This document shows positions 16,526-24,310 of a DNA stretch of 64,000 nt, piece by piece; the stretch's first letter is position 1; each line of letters begins with the position of its first letter. The notes beneath the pieces are model-generated. The model searched no databases, was not told where the DNA came from, and was given only the letters and a program-made list of their open reading frames with translations. The stretch lies in assembly GCF_047314965.1 (NCBI RefSeq), contig NZ_JBLBVK010000055.1, forward strand, positions 1 to 64,000. Reading direction: 5' to 3'. This DNA comes from JAVJUV01 sp047314965 (GTDB lineage Bacteria > Pseudomonadota > Alphaproteobacteria > Rhodobacterales > Rhodobacteraceae). Position numbers and translations under genes: made by a program.

Positions 16526-17560
16526 ATGATGGACGCGCTCATCCTTCAGATTCTCAACGGGCTCGACAAGGGCTCGGCCTATGCGTTGATCGCGCTGGGT
16601 CTCACGCTGATCTTCGGCACGCTCGGCGTGGTCAACTTCGCGCATGGAGCGCTCTTCATGATTGGTGCCTTCTGCGCCGTAACCATGCAGCGCCTGCTGG
16701 GATTGAGCTTCACCACGATCGACGAGACCAAGAAGGACTTTCTTGGCAATCCCCTGAAAGTGGAGCAGCCCTATGTCGAGGCATGGTTCGGCCCGGAGGT
16801 TGGGCAAGCCCTGATCGACTGGTCGGTTCCGTTGGCCATCATTCTCGCCATTCCGGTCATGCTGATCGTCGGCTTCGTCATGGAGCGCGGCCTGATCAAG
16901 CACTTCTACAAGCGCCCCCACGCCGACCAGATCCTCGTCACCTTCGGCCTCGCCATCGTGCTCCAGGAAATCGTGAAGGCCTACTACGGCGCCAACCCGA
17001 TCCAGACCCCGGCGCCCGATGCTTTCGTCGGCTCGTTCGACTTCGGCGTTCTCCTCGGCTTCGATCCGAACACTATCATCTACCCGTTCTGGCGCCTGAT
17101 ATACTTCATCTTCGCAATGGTCATCATTGCCGCGGTCTTCGGCTTCCTGCAGTTCACGACCTTCGGCATGGTCGTCCGCGCCGGCATGGCCGACCGCGAG
17201 ACGGTAGGTATGCTGGGCATCAACATCGACAAACGCTTTACCATCATGTTCGGCATAGCCGCCTCGGTCGCGGGGCTTGCGGGCGTGATGTACGGTCCGA
17301 TCCTTGCGCCCAACTACCACATGGGCATGGACTTCCTCGTCCTCTCCTTCGTCGTGGTCGTCGTCGGCGGGATGGGCTCTCTGCCCGGAGCAGTCGCCGC
17401 AGGCTTCCTGCTCGGCATCCTGCAGAGCTTCGCCTCGATGAACGAGGTCAAGAACTTCCTGCCGGGCATCGACCAGATCGTCATCTATCTGATCGCCATC
17501 GTCGTGCTTCTCACCCGCCCCCGCGGGCTGATGGGCCGCAAAGGCGTCATGGAGGAATAA
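16526..17560 (+). CDS. branched-chain-type ABC transporter permease (LivH family)
   Basis: 344-residue inner-membrane permease with about eight helices. LivH-family features are the opening LNGLDKGSAYALIALGLTLIFG, NFAHGALFMIGA near residue 38 and GMGSLPGAVAAGFLLG near residue 285. An insertion of polar residues (about 60-90) separates the first helices. AGGGTGG precedes the start; ATG codons at 16526 and 16529 are both possible. It pairs with the LivM-like gene four bases downstream. Confidence 0.87.
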   Translation: MMDALILQILNGLDKGSAYALIALGLTLIFGTLGVVNFAHGALFMIGAFCAVTMQRLLGLSFTTIDETKKDFLGNPLKVEQPYVEAWFGPEVGQALIDWSVPLAIILAIPVMLIVGFVMERGLIKHFYKRPHADQILVTFGLAIVLQEIVKAYYGANPIQTPAPDAFVGSFDFGVLLGFDPNTIIYPFWRLIYFIFAMVIIAAVFGFLQFTTFGMVVRAGMADRETVGMLGINIDKRFTIMFGIAASVAGLAGVMYGPILAPNYHMGMDFLVLSFVVVVVGGMGSLPGAVAAGFLLGILQSFASMNEVKNFLPGIDQIVIYLIAIVVLLTRPRGLMGRKGVMEE

Positions 17561-17563
17561 TCA

Positions 17564-18778
17564 ATGCTGGGGCTTAATAAAAAAGACCTGACGCTGTTCG
17601 TCATCGTTGTGATCATGGCGATCTGTGCGCCGATCATCCTAAACCCCTTCCCGGCGGACAGCGGCCTTGCCCAGTTCAACGCGGGTTACCCGGACCTGAT
17701 GCAGCGGTTCCTGATCTTCGGGATCTTCGCGATCGGCTTCAACATCCTCTTCGGGCTCACGGGTTATCTCTCCTTCGGCCACGCGGCCTTCCTCGGGATA
17801 GGTTCCTACGCCACGGTATGGATGTACAAGCTCCTCAGCTTCAACGTCCTGCCCGGCATCATTCTCGCGATCGTGGTCTCCGGCCTCTTCGCTCTGGTGA
17901 TCGGCTACATCTCGCTGCGGCGCTCGGGCATTTACTTCTCGATCCTGACGCTGGCCTTCGCCGAGATGTGTTACCGGATCGCCTATTCCGACCTGATCGG
18001 CCGCTTCGTCGGCACGACGGTGACGAACGGCGAAACCGGCCTCCAGGTATACTCGAACGATCCGCAATACCTCCTCGGCGCGGGCGACCCACAGAACACG
18101 CATTTCTTCGGGTTCCAGATGGCTTCCAGCAAGGTCATCGACTTCGGCGCGTGGGAGTGGACGTTCAACTTCGGTTACTACTTCTGCGGCGTGATCTTCC
18201 TTGCGATGTTCTACCTTGCGATCCGCATCTTCCGTTCGCCTTTCGGGATGATGCTGCGCGCGGTCAAGTCGAACCAGCAGCGTATGAACTACACCGGCCT
18301 GAACTCGCGGCCCTACACGCTTGCGGCCTTCGTGATCTCGGGCATGTATGCCGGCCTTGCCGGAGCTCTCCTCGCGGCGATGGACCCACTGGCGGGCGGC
18401 GAACGGATGTTCTGGACGGAATCCGGCGCGGTTGTCCTGATGACCATTCTCGGCGGCGCGGGCACGCTCGTCGGACCGATCCTCGGTGCGGGCTTCATCA
18501 AGTACTTCGAGAACATCTTCTCGAAGATCAACGACAACGTGTTGCACCAGTGGTTCTCGTTCATGCCTGACGGGATCGAAGACCTCCTGGTCACGGTCAT
18601 CCACCCCTTCGTGGGCAAAGGCTGGCACCTGACGCTTGGCATCCTCTTCATGCTGGTCGTCATCTTCCTGCCCGGCGGCCTCGTCGAGGGCGGCCAGCGG
18701 ATCGGACGTCTCATCGGAATTGGCCGCAAGGCCAAGTCCGATGCGGCCGACGCCGCCGCCAAGACACCTGCGGAATAA
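17564..18778 (+). CDS. branched-chain-type ABC transporter permease (LivM family)
   Basis: 404-residue permease. The LivM motif GYLSFGHAAFLGIGSYA lies near residue 66, ISLRRSGIYFSILTLAFAEM near residue 112 and GGAGTLVGPILGAGFI near residue 300. An extra hydrophilic segment (about residues 140-205) between helices is longer than in E. coli LivM. It follows the LivH gene by four bases and precedes the two ATPase genes, completing the membrane channel of this importer. Confidence 0.87.
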   Translation: MLGLNKKDLTLFVIVVIMAICAPIILNPFPADSGLAQFNAGYPDLMQRFLIFGIFAIGFNILFGLTGYLSFGHAAFLGIGSYATVWMYKLLSFNVLPGIILAIVVSGLFALVIGYISLRRSGIYFSILTLAFAEMCYRIAYSDLIGRFVGTTVTNGETGLQVYSNDPQYLLGAGDPQNTHFFGFQMASSKVIDFGAWEWTFNFGYYFCGVIFLAMFYLAIRIFRSPFGMMLRAVKSNQQRMNYTGLNSRPYTLAAFVISGMYAGLAGALLAAMDPLAGGERMFWTESGAVVLMTILGGAGTLVGPILGAGFIKYFENIFSKINDNVLHQWFSFMPDGIEDLLVTVIHPFVGKGWHLTLGILFMLVVIFLPGGLVEGGQRIGRLIGIGRKAKSDAADAAAKTPAE

Positions 18779-18790
18779 GGAGATATTTCG

Positions 18791-19549
18791 ATGGGAATTC
18801 TTGAAGTCAAAGGTGTCAACAAGCGCTTCGGTGGCCTTCAGGCGCTAGGCAACGTGAACCTCTCGGTCGAGGAAAACACCGTTCATGCGATCATCGGACC
18901 GAACGGCGCGGGCAAATCGACACTGCTCAACTGCCTTGTCGGCAAACTGATCCCCGACACGGGCTCGGTCATGTTCGACGGCCAGTCGGTGCTGGGGCGC
19001 AAGCCCCACGAGATCAACCAGATGGGCATCAGCCGCGTGTTCCAGACGCCCGAGATCTTCGGCGATCTGACCGTGATGGAGAACATGATGATCCCCTGCT
19101 TCGCAAGGCGCGACGGAGCGTTCCGGCTGCATGCCTTCGAAAGCTTCTCAAACGAGAAGGAGTTGATCGAAAGGGCCGAATCCATGCTGGAAGACGTCAA
19201 CATGATCGACAAGCGGCACATGCACTCGGCCTCGATGTCACGCGGCGACAAGCGGCGTCTCGAAATGGCGATGTGCCTTGTGCAGGAGCCTAAACTGCTG
19301 CTGCTCGATGAGCCGACCGCAGGTATGGCACGGGCCGACACCAACAACACGATCGACCTCCTGAAGGAAATCAAGTCCAAGCGCGACATCACCATGTGCA
19401 TCATCGAACACGACATGCACGTGGTCTTTTCGCTGGCCGAACGCATCACGGTTCTGGCACAGGGCACGCCCCTGGTCGAAGACACGCCGGACAACATCAA
19501 GGGCAACCCGAAGGTACAGGAAGCGTATCTCGGCGAGTCGGCGCACTAA
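18791..19549 (+). CDS. branched-chain-type ABC transporter ATPase (LivG family), atypical signature
   Basis: 252-residue ATPase. Walker A is GPNGAGKSTLLN (about residues 36-47), Walker B LLLLDEPTAGM near 170 and the switch histidine IIEHDMHVV near 202. The ABC signature, normally LSGGQ or LSYGQ, reads MSRGDKRRLE near residue 150, so the first serine-glycine-glycine is altered. Its neighbours are the permeases and the LivF-like ATPase, with which it should form a heterodimer. A ribosome binding site AAGGAGA lies just before the ATG. Confidence 0.87.
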   Translation: MGILEVKGVNKRFGGLQALGNVNLSVEENTVHAIIGPNGAGKSTLLNCLVGKLIPDTGSVMFDGQSVLGRKPHEINQMGISRVFQTPEIFGDLTVMENMMIPCFARRDGAFRLHAFESFSNEKELIERAESMLEDVNMIDKRHMHSASMSRGDKRRLEMAMCLVQEPKLLLLDEPTAGMARADTNNTIDLLKEIKSKRDITMCIIEHDMHVVFSLAERITVLAQGTPLVEDTPDNIKGNPKVQEAYLGESAH

Positions 19550-19562
19550 GGGAGGGCAAACC

Positions 19563-20318
19563 ATGCTCGACGAAAAACCGTTCAACCCGAACGCCAATCA
19601 CGCGGCGACCGCCCCGGCCTATCTCTCGGTCTGGAACATCGAGGCCTACTACGGCGAGAGCTATATCGTCCAGGACGTCAGCTTCAACGTGCACGAAGGC
19701 GAGATCCTTGCCCTGCTCGGCCGGAACGGCGCCGGCAAGACCTCGACGCTTCGCGCCATCGCGCGGATGGACAATCCGGAACTGCGTCATGGCGAGATCT
19801 GGCTCGATCACAAGCCCCTCCACAGCATGACCAGCTACGAAGCGGCCCAGTCCGGTATCGCACTCGTGCCCGAAGATCGCCGGATCATCCCTGGCCTGAC
19901 GGTGGAAGAGAACCTGAAGCTGGCCCAGATCGCCCCGCCGATCGGCTGGTCGCTCGAACGCATCTACGACCTGTTCCCGCGTCTCGGCGAGCGCCGGACA
20001 CAGGACGGCGTGACACTGTCGGGTGGTGAGCAGCAGATGCTGGCCATTGCCCGCGCGCTGGCCCGTGACATCAAGGTGCTCCTGCTCGACGAACCCTACG
20101 AGGGCCTCGCCCCCGTCATCGTGCAAGAAATCGCTAAGACGCTGAACGTTATCCGCGATCAGGGCATCACCACCATCATCGTGGAGCAGAACGCTGTGGC
20201 GGCGCTGAAACTCGCCGACCGGGCGGTCATCCTTGATACGGGTCAAGTCGTCTACGACGATTCTGCGCAAAAGGTACTCGAAGACGAGGCGCTGCGCGCC
20301 AAGTACCTCGCGATCTGA
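19563..20318 (+). CDS. branched-chain-type ABC transporter ATPase (LivF family)
   Basis: 251-residue ATPase with a normal set of motifs: Walker A GRNGAGKTSTLRA near residue 56, signature LSGGEQQMLAIARAL near 152, Walker B LLLDEPYEGLAP near 175 and switch histidine-position IIVEQNAVAAL near 208, where Gln-Asn replaces the usual EHD as is normal for LivF. A GGGAGGG site precedes the start. It completes the five-component importer; about 55 bases and a hairpin separate it from acs. Confidence 0.88.
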   Translation: MLDEKPFNPNANHAATAPAYLSVWNIEAYYGESYIVQDVSFNVHEGEILALLGRNGAGKTSTLRAIARMDNPELRHGEIWLDHKPLHSMTSYEAAQSGIALVPEDRRIIPGLTVEENLKLAQIAPPIGWSLERIYDLFPRLGERRTQDGVTLSGGEQQMLAIARALARDIKVLLLDEPYEGLAPVIVQEIAKTLNVIRDQGITTIIVEQNAVAALKLADRAVILDTGQVVYDDSAQKVLEDEALRAKYLAI

Positions 20319-20323
20319 CTTCA

Positions 20324-20348
20324 GCGCGCCGGCCCGGAACCGGCGCGC
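20324..20348 (+). terminator. intercistronic stem-loop between LivF-like gene and acs
   Basis: A 9-base perfect G+C stem (20324-20332 with 20340-20348) with a 7-base loop lies between the last ABC gene and acs. There is no T run, so read-through into acs is expected. It may adjust the relative level of the two parts or mark a processing site. Confidence 0.55.
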
Positions 20349-20373
20349 GGCAAAACGACAAACGGAGGAAGGA

Positions 20374-22332
20374 ATGCTGGACCAGCATGACGGCATGTAT
20401 TGGCCGGACAAGGAGATGTCCGCGAATGCCCACGCCGACCGCGCGAAATACGACGCGATGTACAAGGAATCCATAGAAGACCCGGAAAGCTTCTGGGGCC
20501 GTGAAGGAAAGCGGATCGACTGGATCAAGCCGTACACTAAGGTGAAGAACACCAGCTTCAAACCCGGCAACATCGACATCCGCTGGTTCGAGGACGGCAC
20601 CCTGAACGTCGCCGCGAACTGTATCGACCGGCATGTTGCGACACGCGGCGACCAGACCGCGATCATCTGGGAACCGGACGATCCGAACGCCGAAGCGGCG
20701 CATATCACCTACAGGCAACTTCATGCCGAGGTCTGCAAATTTGCCAACGTTCTCAAGAAAATGGGCGTCAGCAAGGGTGACCGCGTGGTTCTGTACCTGC
20801 CGATGATCCCGCAAGCCGCCTATGCGATGCTGGCCTGTGCCCGGATCGGGGCGATCCACTCGATCGTCTTTGCCGGCTTCTCGCCCGATGCGCTGGCCGC
20901 ACGGGTGAACCAGTGCCAGGGCAAGGTCGTCATCACCGCAGACGAAGCCCCCCGCGGCGGCCGCAACACGCCCTTGAAGGCCAATGCCGACAAGGCATTC
21001 GGCAAGATCGAAGGCGACGTCAAGATGCTGGTCGTGCAGCGCACCGGTGGCTCGGTCGAGATGAAGGACGGCCGCGATTTCTGGCTGCACGAAATGGAAG
21101 ACGGCGTCTCCACCGACTGCCCGCCGGAAGAGATGAACGCGGAAGACCCGCTCTTCATCCTCTACACATCGGGATCCACTGGCCAGCCGAAGGGTGTCGT
21201 GCACACGACAGGCGGCTATCTCGTCTTCGCGTCGATGACGCATGAATACGTCTTCGACTATCACGACGGCGATATCTTCTGGTGCACCGCCGACGTCGGC
21301 TGGGTCACGGGCCACAGCTACATTGTCTATGGACCTCTCGCGAACGGCGCGACCACGCTCATGTTCGAAGGCGTGCCGACCTACCCCGACGCGGGCCGTT
21401 TCTGGGCTGTCTGCGAAAAACACAAGGTCAACCAGTTCTACACCGCCCCCACCGCCATCCGCGCGCTGATGGGCAAGGGAACGCAATTCGTCGAACCCTA
21501 CGATCTTTCGTCCCTGAAGGTGCTCGGAACGGTCGGCGAGCCGATCAACCCCGAAGCTTGGCACTGGTATCACGAGACCGTGGGCCACGGAAACGTGCCC
21601 ATCGTCGACACCTGGTGGCAAACCGAAACCGGCGGCCACCTGCTGACGCCACTTCCCGGCGCGATCCCGACCAAGCCAGGTTCGGCCACCCTGCCCTTCT
21701 TCGGTGTCCAGCCGGTGATCCTCGACCCCCAGTCGGGCGCCGAGATCACCACGACCGAAGCCGAAGGCGTGCTCTGCATAAAGGACAGCTGGCCAGCCCA
21801 GATGCGGACCGTCTGGGGCGACCATGAACGCTTCGAGAAAACGTATTTCTCCGACTACAAGGGATACTACTTCTCAGGCGACGGCTGCCGCCGCGACGCC
21901 GATGGCTACTACTGGATTACCGGCCGCGTCGATGACGTGATCAACGTCTCCGGCCACCGGATGGGCACCGCCGAGGTCGAGTCCTCACTCGTCGCGCACG
22001 AGAAGGTCGCCGAGGCCGCCGTTGTGGGCTATCCGCACCCGATCAAGGGTCAGGGCATCTATGCCTACGTGACGCTGATGGGCGGCGAGCAACCCTCGGA
22101 AGAGCTCCGCAAGGAACTCGAAACCTGGGTTCGCACCGATATCGGACCGATCGCCAAGCCGGACCTGATCCAGTTCGCGCCGGGTCTTCCCAAGACCCGT
22201 TCGGGCAAGATCATGCGCCGCATCCTCAGGAAGATCGCAGAGAACGACTATGGATCTCTGGGCGACACCTCGACACTCGCCGAACCCGAAGTGGTTGACG
22301 ACCTGATTGCAAACCGGATGAACCGGGGCTGA
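20374..22332 (+). CDS. acs: acetyl-CoA synthetase (acetate-CoA ligase)
   Basis: 652-residue AMP-forming ligase that makes acetyl-CoA from acetate, ATP and CoA. Seen are the phosphate-binding loop YTSGSTGQPKGVVH near residue 264, the substrate-pocket block DTWWQTETGGH near 412 (tryptophan typical of acetate-sized substrates), the hinge region GRVDDVINVSGHR near 518, and the C-terminal PKTRSGKIMRR whose lysine is the regulatory acetylation site. The start at 20374 follows GGAGGAAGG and gives the family's normal length. Position after a transporter and opposite a ScfR/kinase block suggests control by acetate or short-chain acid supply. Confidence 0.95.
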   Translation: MLDQHDGMYWPDKEMSANAHADRAKYDAMYKESIEDPESFWGREGKRIDWIKPYTKVKNTSFKPGNIDIRWFEDGTLNVAANCIDRHVATRGDQTAIIWEPDDPNAEAAHITYRQLHAEVCKFANVLKKMGVSKGDRVVLYLPMIPQAAYAMLACARIGAIHSIVFAGFSPDALAARVNQCQGKVVITADEAPRGGRNTPLKANADKAFGKIEGDVKMLVVQRTGGSVEMKDGRDFWLHEMEDGVSTDCPPEEMNAEDPLFILYTSGSTGQPKGVVHTTGGYLVFASMTHEYVFDYHDGDIFWCTADVGWVTGHSYIVYGPLANGATTLMFEGVPTYPDAGRFWAVCEKHKVNQFYTAPTAIRALMGKGTQFVEPYDLSSLKVLGTVGEPINPEAWHWYHETVGHGNVPIVDTWWQTETGGHLLTPLPGAIPTKPGSATLPFFGVQPVILDPQSGAEITTTEAEGVLCIKDSWPAQMRTVWGDHERFEKTYFSDYKGYYFSGDGCRRDADGYYWITGRVDDVINVSGHRMGTAEVESSLVAHEKVAEAAVVGYPHPIKGQGIYAYVTLMGGEQPSEELRKELETWVRTDIGPIAKPDLIQFAPGLPKTRSGKIMRRILRKIAENDYGSLGDTSTLAEPEVVDDLIANRMNRG

Positions 22333-22353
22333 CGGACCGGAAATAGACTTCGG

Positions 22354-22385
22354 AAAAGCCCGCATCACTCCGATGCGGGCTTTTT
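22354..22385 (+). terminator. rho-independent terminator after acs
   Basis: A 9-base stem (22358-22366 with 22372-22380), loop ACTCC, is flanked by AAAA upstream and followed by TTTTT. It ends the ABC-acs transcription unit. Confidence 0.92.
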
Positions 22386-22516
22386 CATCGACAGTCGCAT
22401 CTCTTAGCCAACTGAGCCTTGATCCGACACGCCCGAAATGCCTGCATCCGTTCCGTTTGACCCGCCCTCCCTCGGCGGGACAGAATGGTTGGGGACGGGA
22501 TTTTCCGAGCAATCGG

Positions 22517-23108
22517 ATGCTGCATCACATCGCCGTCGGAGACGAACCACAGCTTCTGATCCTCCACGGGAGAGCGTGTCTATCATCGCCACATGATGAA
22601 AGCGCTCGAACCCATCTTCGAGACCTGCCCCGGATGGCAGCGCATCTACGTCGACTTGCCGGGGCATGGGCTAAGCCCGGCGCACGAGGTTTGCGAACAG
22701 GATCCGACAATCCGCACTGAACTCCAGGAAGACGAGATCGGAAGGTTCGATGTCTTCATGGTCGTGCAGAACCGGGACATCGTCGGAAAGACCCGGCGCA
22801 CGAAACTGCCAGCGATCGAGCTTTGGGCTCCCGATCAGGAAGCCCGGGTTGCCTGGTACTTCGAGTTCTCCTTTGCAAAAGAGATGGAGCACACCACCTT
22901 CGACGGCCCCAGCCTGATTGTTGCGGGCCGGCAGGACAGTTTGTCGGGATACCTCGATCCCATCGATCTGCTTCCCCGGTATCCCCGCAGCACGATCGCC
23001 GTGCTGGACGCAGCCGGTCATGGGCGACTGACGCGGAAACGTCCCGAGGTATCCCACTCTCTCTTGCAAGACTGGCTTGCGCGTCTGGCGCGGGTCACGA
23101 CCACCTGA
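22517..23108 (+). pseudogene. alpha/beta hydrolase pseudogene (frameshift plus internal deletion)
   Basis: The first part in one frame (from 22517, beginning MLHHIAVGDEPQLLILHG) is a normal alpha/beta-hydrolase start up to the oxyanion HG. The reading then shifts near 22580 into the frame that continues YHRHMMKALEP and VDLPGHGLSPAHE. Straight after this the chain jumps to a cap/late-domain region, so the segment with the GxSxG nucleophile elbow is missing. The late acid (GRQDSLSGY) and histidine (DAAGHG) are still recognisable. A frameshift and loss of the nucleophile together mean it cannot be an active hydrolase. Confidence 0.8.
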
Positions 23109-23154
23109 GTCTCAAGATCGACAGCGCGGGGCTCGATCCAGTCACGCGCTGAGT

Positions 23155-23862
23155 TCACTCGGCGGCGATATGCTCGGCCCAGTGAAAATTCTGGCTGCAG
23201 AGAGCGACCAGTCTCAGACTGGTCCCCGAGACCGTGAAGACGTCACCATCGCGCAGCGGCATCGCGCCGTTCCGTTCGACACCGTTCACCCGAAAGCCGG
23301 TATCGCTCTGCACGACAAAGCCGTGGCGTTCCTCGTCATACCCCAACTCCGTGTGGCAATCGGCGGCGATACCCGCGTCTCCGAAGTCAAGCTGTACTGT
23401 ATGCCCAGGGGCCCGGCCAATAAGGGTCCGCCCCCGCTCCAGGGGAAACCATTCCCCCGTACCCGGCCCTTCGACGACGACGAGCCAGCCGTAAGGATAG
23501 CGAGGCCGGCCTTCCGAGCTGGCATTCGGCGCCTGATCTGGGATCCTGGCAGCGAGTGGTTTGGTCTCGACGCGCGGCTTCGGCGCAGGAACGGGATTCC
23601 GTCTGGCAACAGGAGGCACGGGTGCAATCGGCGCGGTCCCGACACTTGCGACCGGAACTTCCTGCGCGGATGGCGTCTCCGCCGTATCCTTGGCAGATCC
23701 CCTGTCCAGCCACGACATATCGGCAGCACTCGGCGCAGGCCGGTCCGGGTAAAGCACCTCGTCCGGCACCGACTGGTGAATAATGGCTTTGTCTTCAACG
23801 GTCGAACCGCGTTCGGCTTTCTCGCCGGACTTCTTCTTCCGGCCCATCAGCTTTCCAAGCAT
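23155..23862 (-). CDS. FHA-domain protein
   Basis: 235 residues. A basic start (GRKKKSGEKAERG), a long proline/alanine-rich disordered middle (about 40-120) and a C-terminal forkhead-associated domain (about 122-225). In the FHA part, GRTLIGRAPGHTVQL gives the GR motif, ADCHTEL stands where the SxxH motif is expected, and FRVNGVERNGAMPLRDGDVF gives the NG and GD motifs. FHA domains bind phosphothreonine. The serine of SxxH is replaced by aspartate-cysteine here, so binding strength is uncertain. No kinase lies nearby. An AAGGGTG site precedes the start. Confidence 0.75.
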   Translation of the reverse strand: MLGKLMGRKKKSGEKAERGSTVEDKAIIHQSVPDEVLYPDRPAPSAADMSWLDRGSAKDTAETPSAQEVPVASVGTAPIAPVPPVARRNPVPAPKPRVETKPLAARIPDQAPNASSEGRPRYPYGWLVVVEGPGTGEWFPLERGRTLIGRAPGHTVQLDFGDAGIAADCHTELGYDEERHGFVVQSDTGFRVNGVERNGAMPLRDGDVFTVSGTSLRLVALCSQNFHWAEHIAAE

Positions 23863-23982
23863 GCGCTCACCCTTCGTCTTACATCATCCGGGCAATTGCC
23901 GGACAAATCTGACAAAAAGAAGGCTCCGGGACCTCTTGACGAACAACCGTTGCACGATGCGCACGCCGCACACGCATGTGAA

Positions 23983-24010
23983 AAGGGCCACGCCTTTCAG
24001 CGTGACCCTT
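23983..24010 (-). terminator. stem-loop with trailing T run, minus strand
   Basis: Eleven paired positions (23983-23993 with 24000-24010) with one A-C mismatch and a 6-base loop. On the minus strand the stem is followed by TTTTC, so it can act as a terminator for the small frame at 24017-24109. Confidence 0.6.
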
Positions 24011-24016
24011 CCGCAT

Positions 24017-24109
24017 TCAAAGAGCTCTGCGCCACCAACGCTTCCAGATTGTAAGCGCATGGCGGCGATGCTCGGCCCCGCGAAGGGCCATTTTCAGCAC
24101 TTCCGTCAT
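24017..24109 (-). CDS. possible 30-residue basic peptide or small RNA
   Basis: A 30-codon frame begins MTEVLKMALRGAEHRRHA and continues into a tryptophan/arginine-rich end (ending WWRRAL). Net charge is strongly positive. It lies between a strong terminator upstream on the same strand (24259-24289) and its own terminator-like hairpin seven bases after the stop, so it looks like an independent short transcript. Only a weak GAG ribosome binding site is seen about 12 bases before the ATG. It could equally be a non-coding RNA; I do not recognise a family. Confidence 0.35.
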   Translation of the reverse strand: MTEVLKMALRGAEHRRHALTIWKRWWRRAL

Positions 24110-24258
24110 GGTGATCTACTCGTTTTCCTGCCTCGGCGTGGTTGCTCCACGCTCTGCCGCACAACATAAACGCGAGTTCCCCCGTTCCCAAAGCCCCGAT
24201 TTCGGGACCAGCGAAGAATTGCCGGCAATGGTGTGCTTCGGCACCGAAACCGGAATAG

Positions 24259-24289
24259 AAAAAGGGCGCGGCACCCTCGCGCCGCGCCC
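24259..24289 (-). terminator. rho-independent terminator of the NMT1-type ABC operon
   Basis: A 9-base G+C stem (24264-24272 with 24281-24289) is followed on the minus strand by five T residues. It lies about 20 bases past the binding-protein stop. Confidence 0.92.
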
Positions 24290-24310
24290 CACTCAATCAA
24301 CCGAGATGGC

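Larger units (their letters stand above)
23863..24258. other. about 400 bases with no annotated long gene
   Basis: Between the FHA gene and the terminator of the NMT1-type ABC operon I see only the 30-codon reading frame and the stem-loop listed separately. The other open frames here (for example 23997-24296 on the minus strand) lack domain features. Confidence 0.5.

Noticed and set aside
20227..21825. 532-codon minus-strand frame opposite acs
   Set aside because: Antisense shadow of a clearly recognised acs gene, no ribosome site or domain.
23997..24296. 99-codon minus-strand frame between the FHA gene and the ABC operon
   Set aside because: It runs through a strong terminator, has no ribosome site and no domain; the shorter 30-codon frame in another phase fits the signals better.
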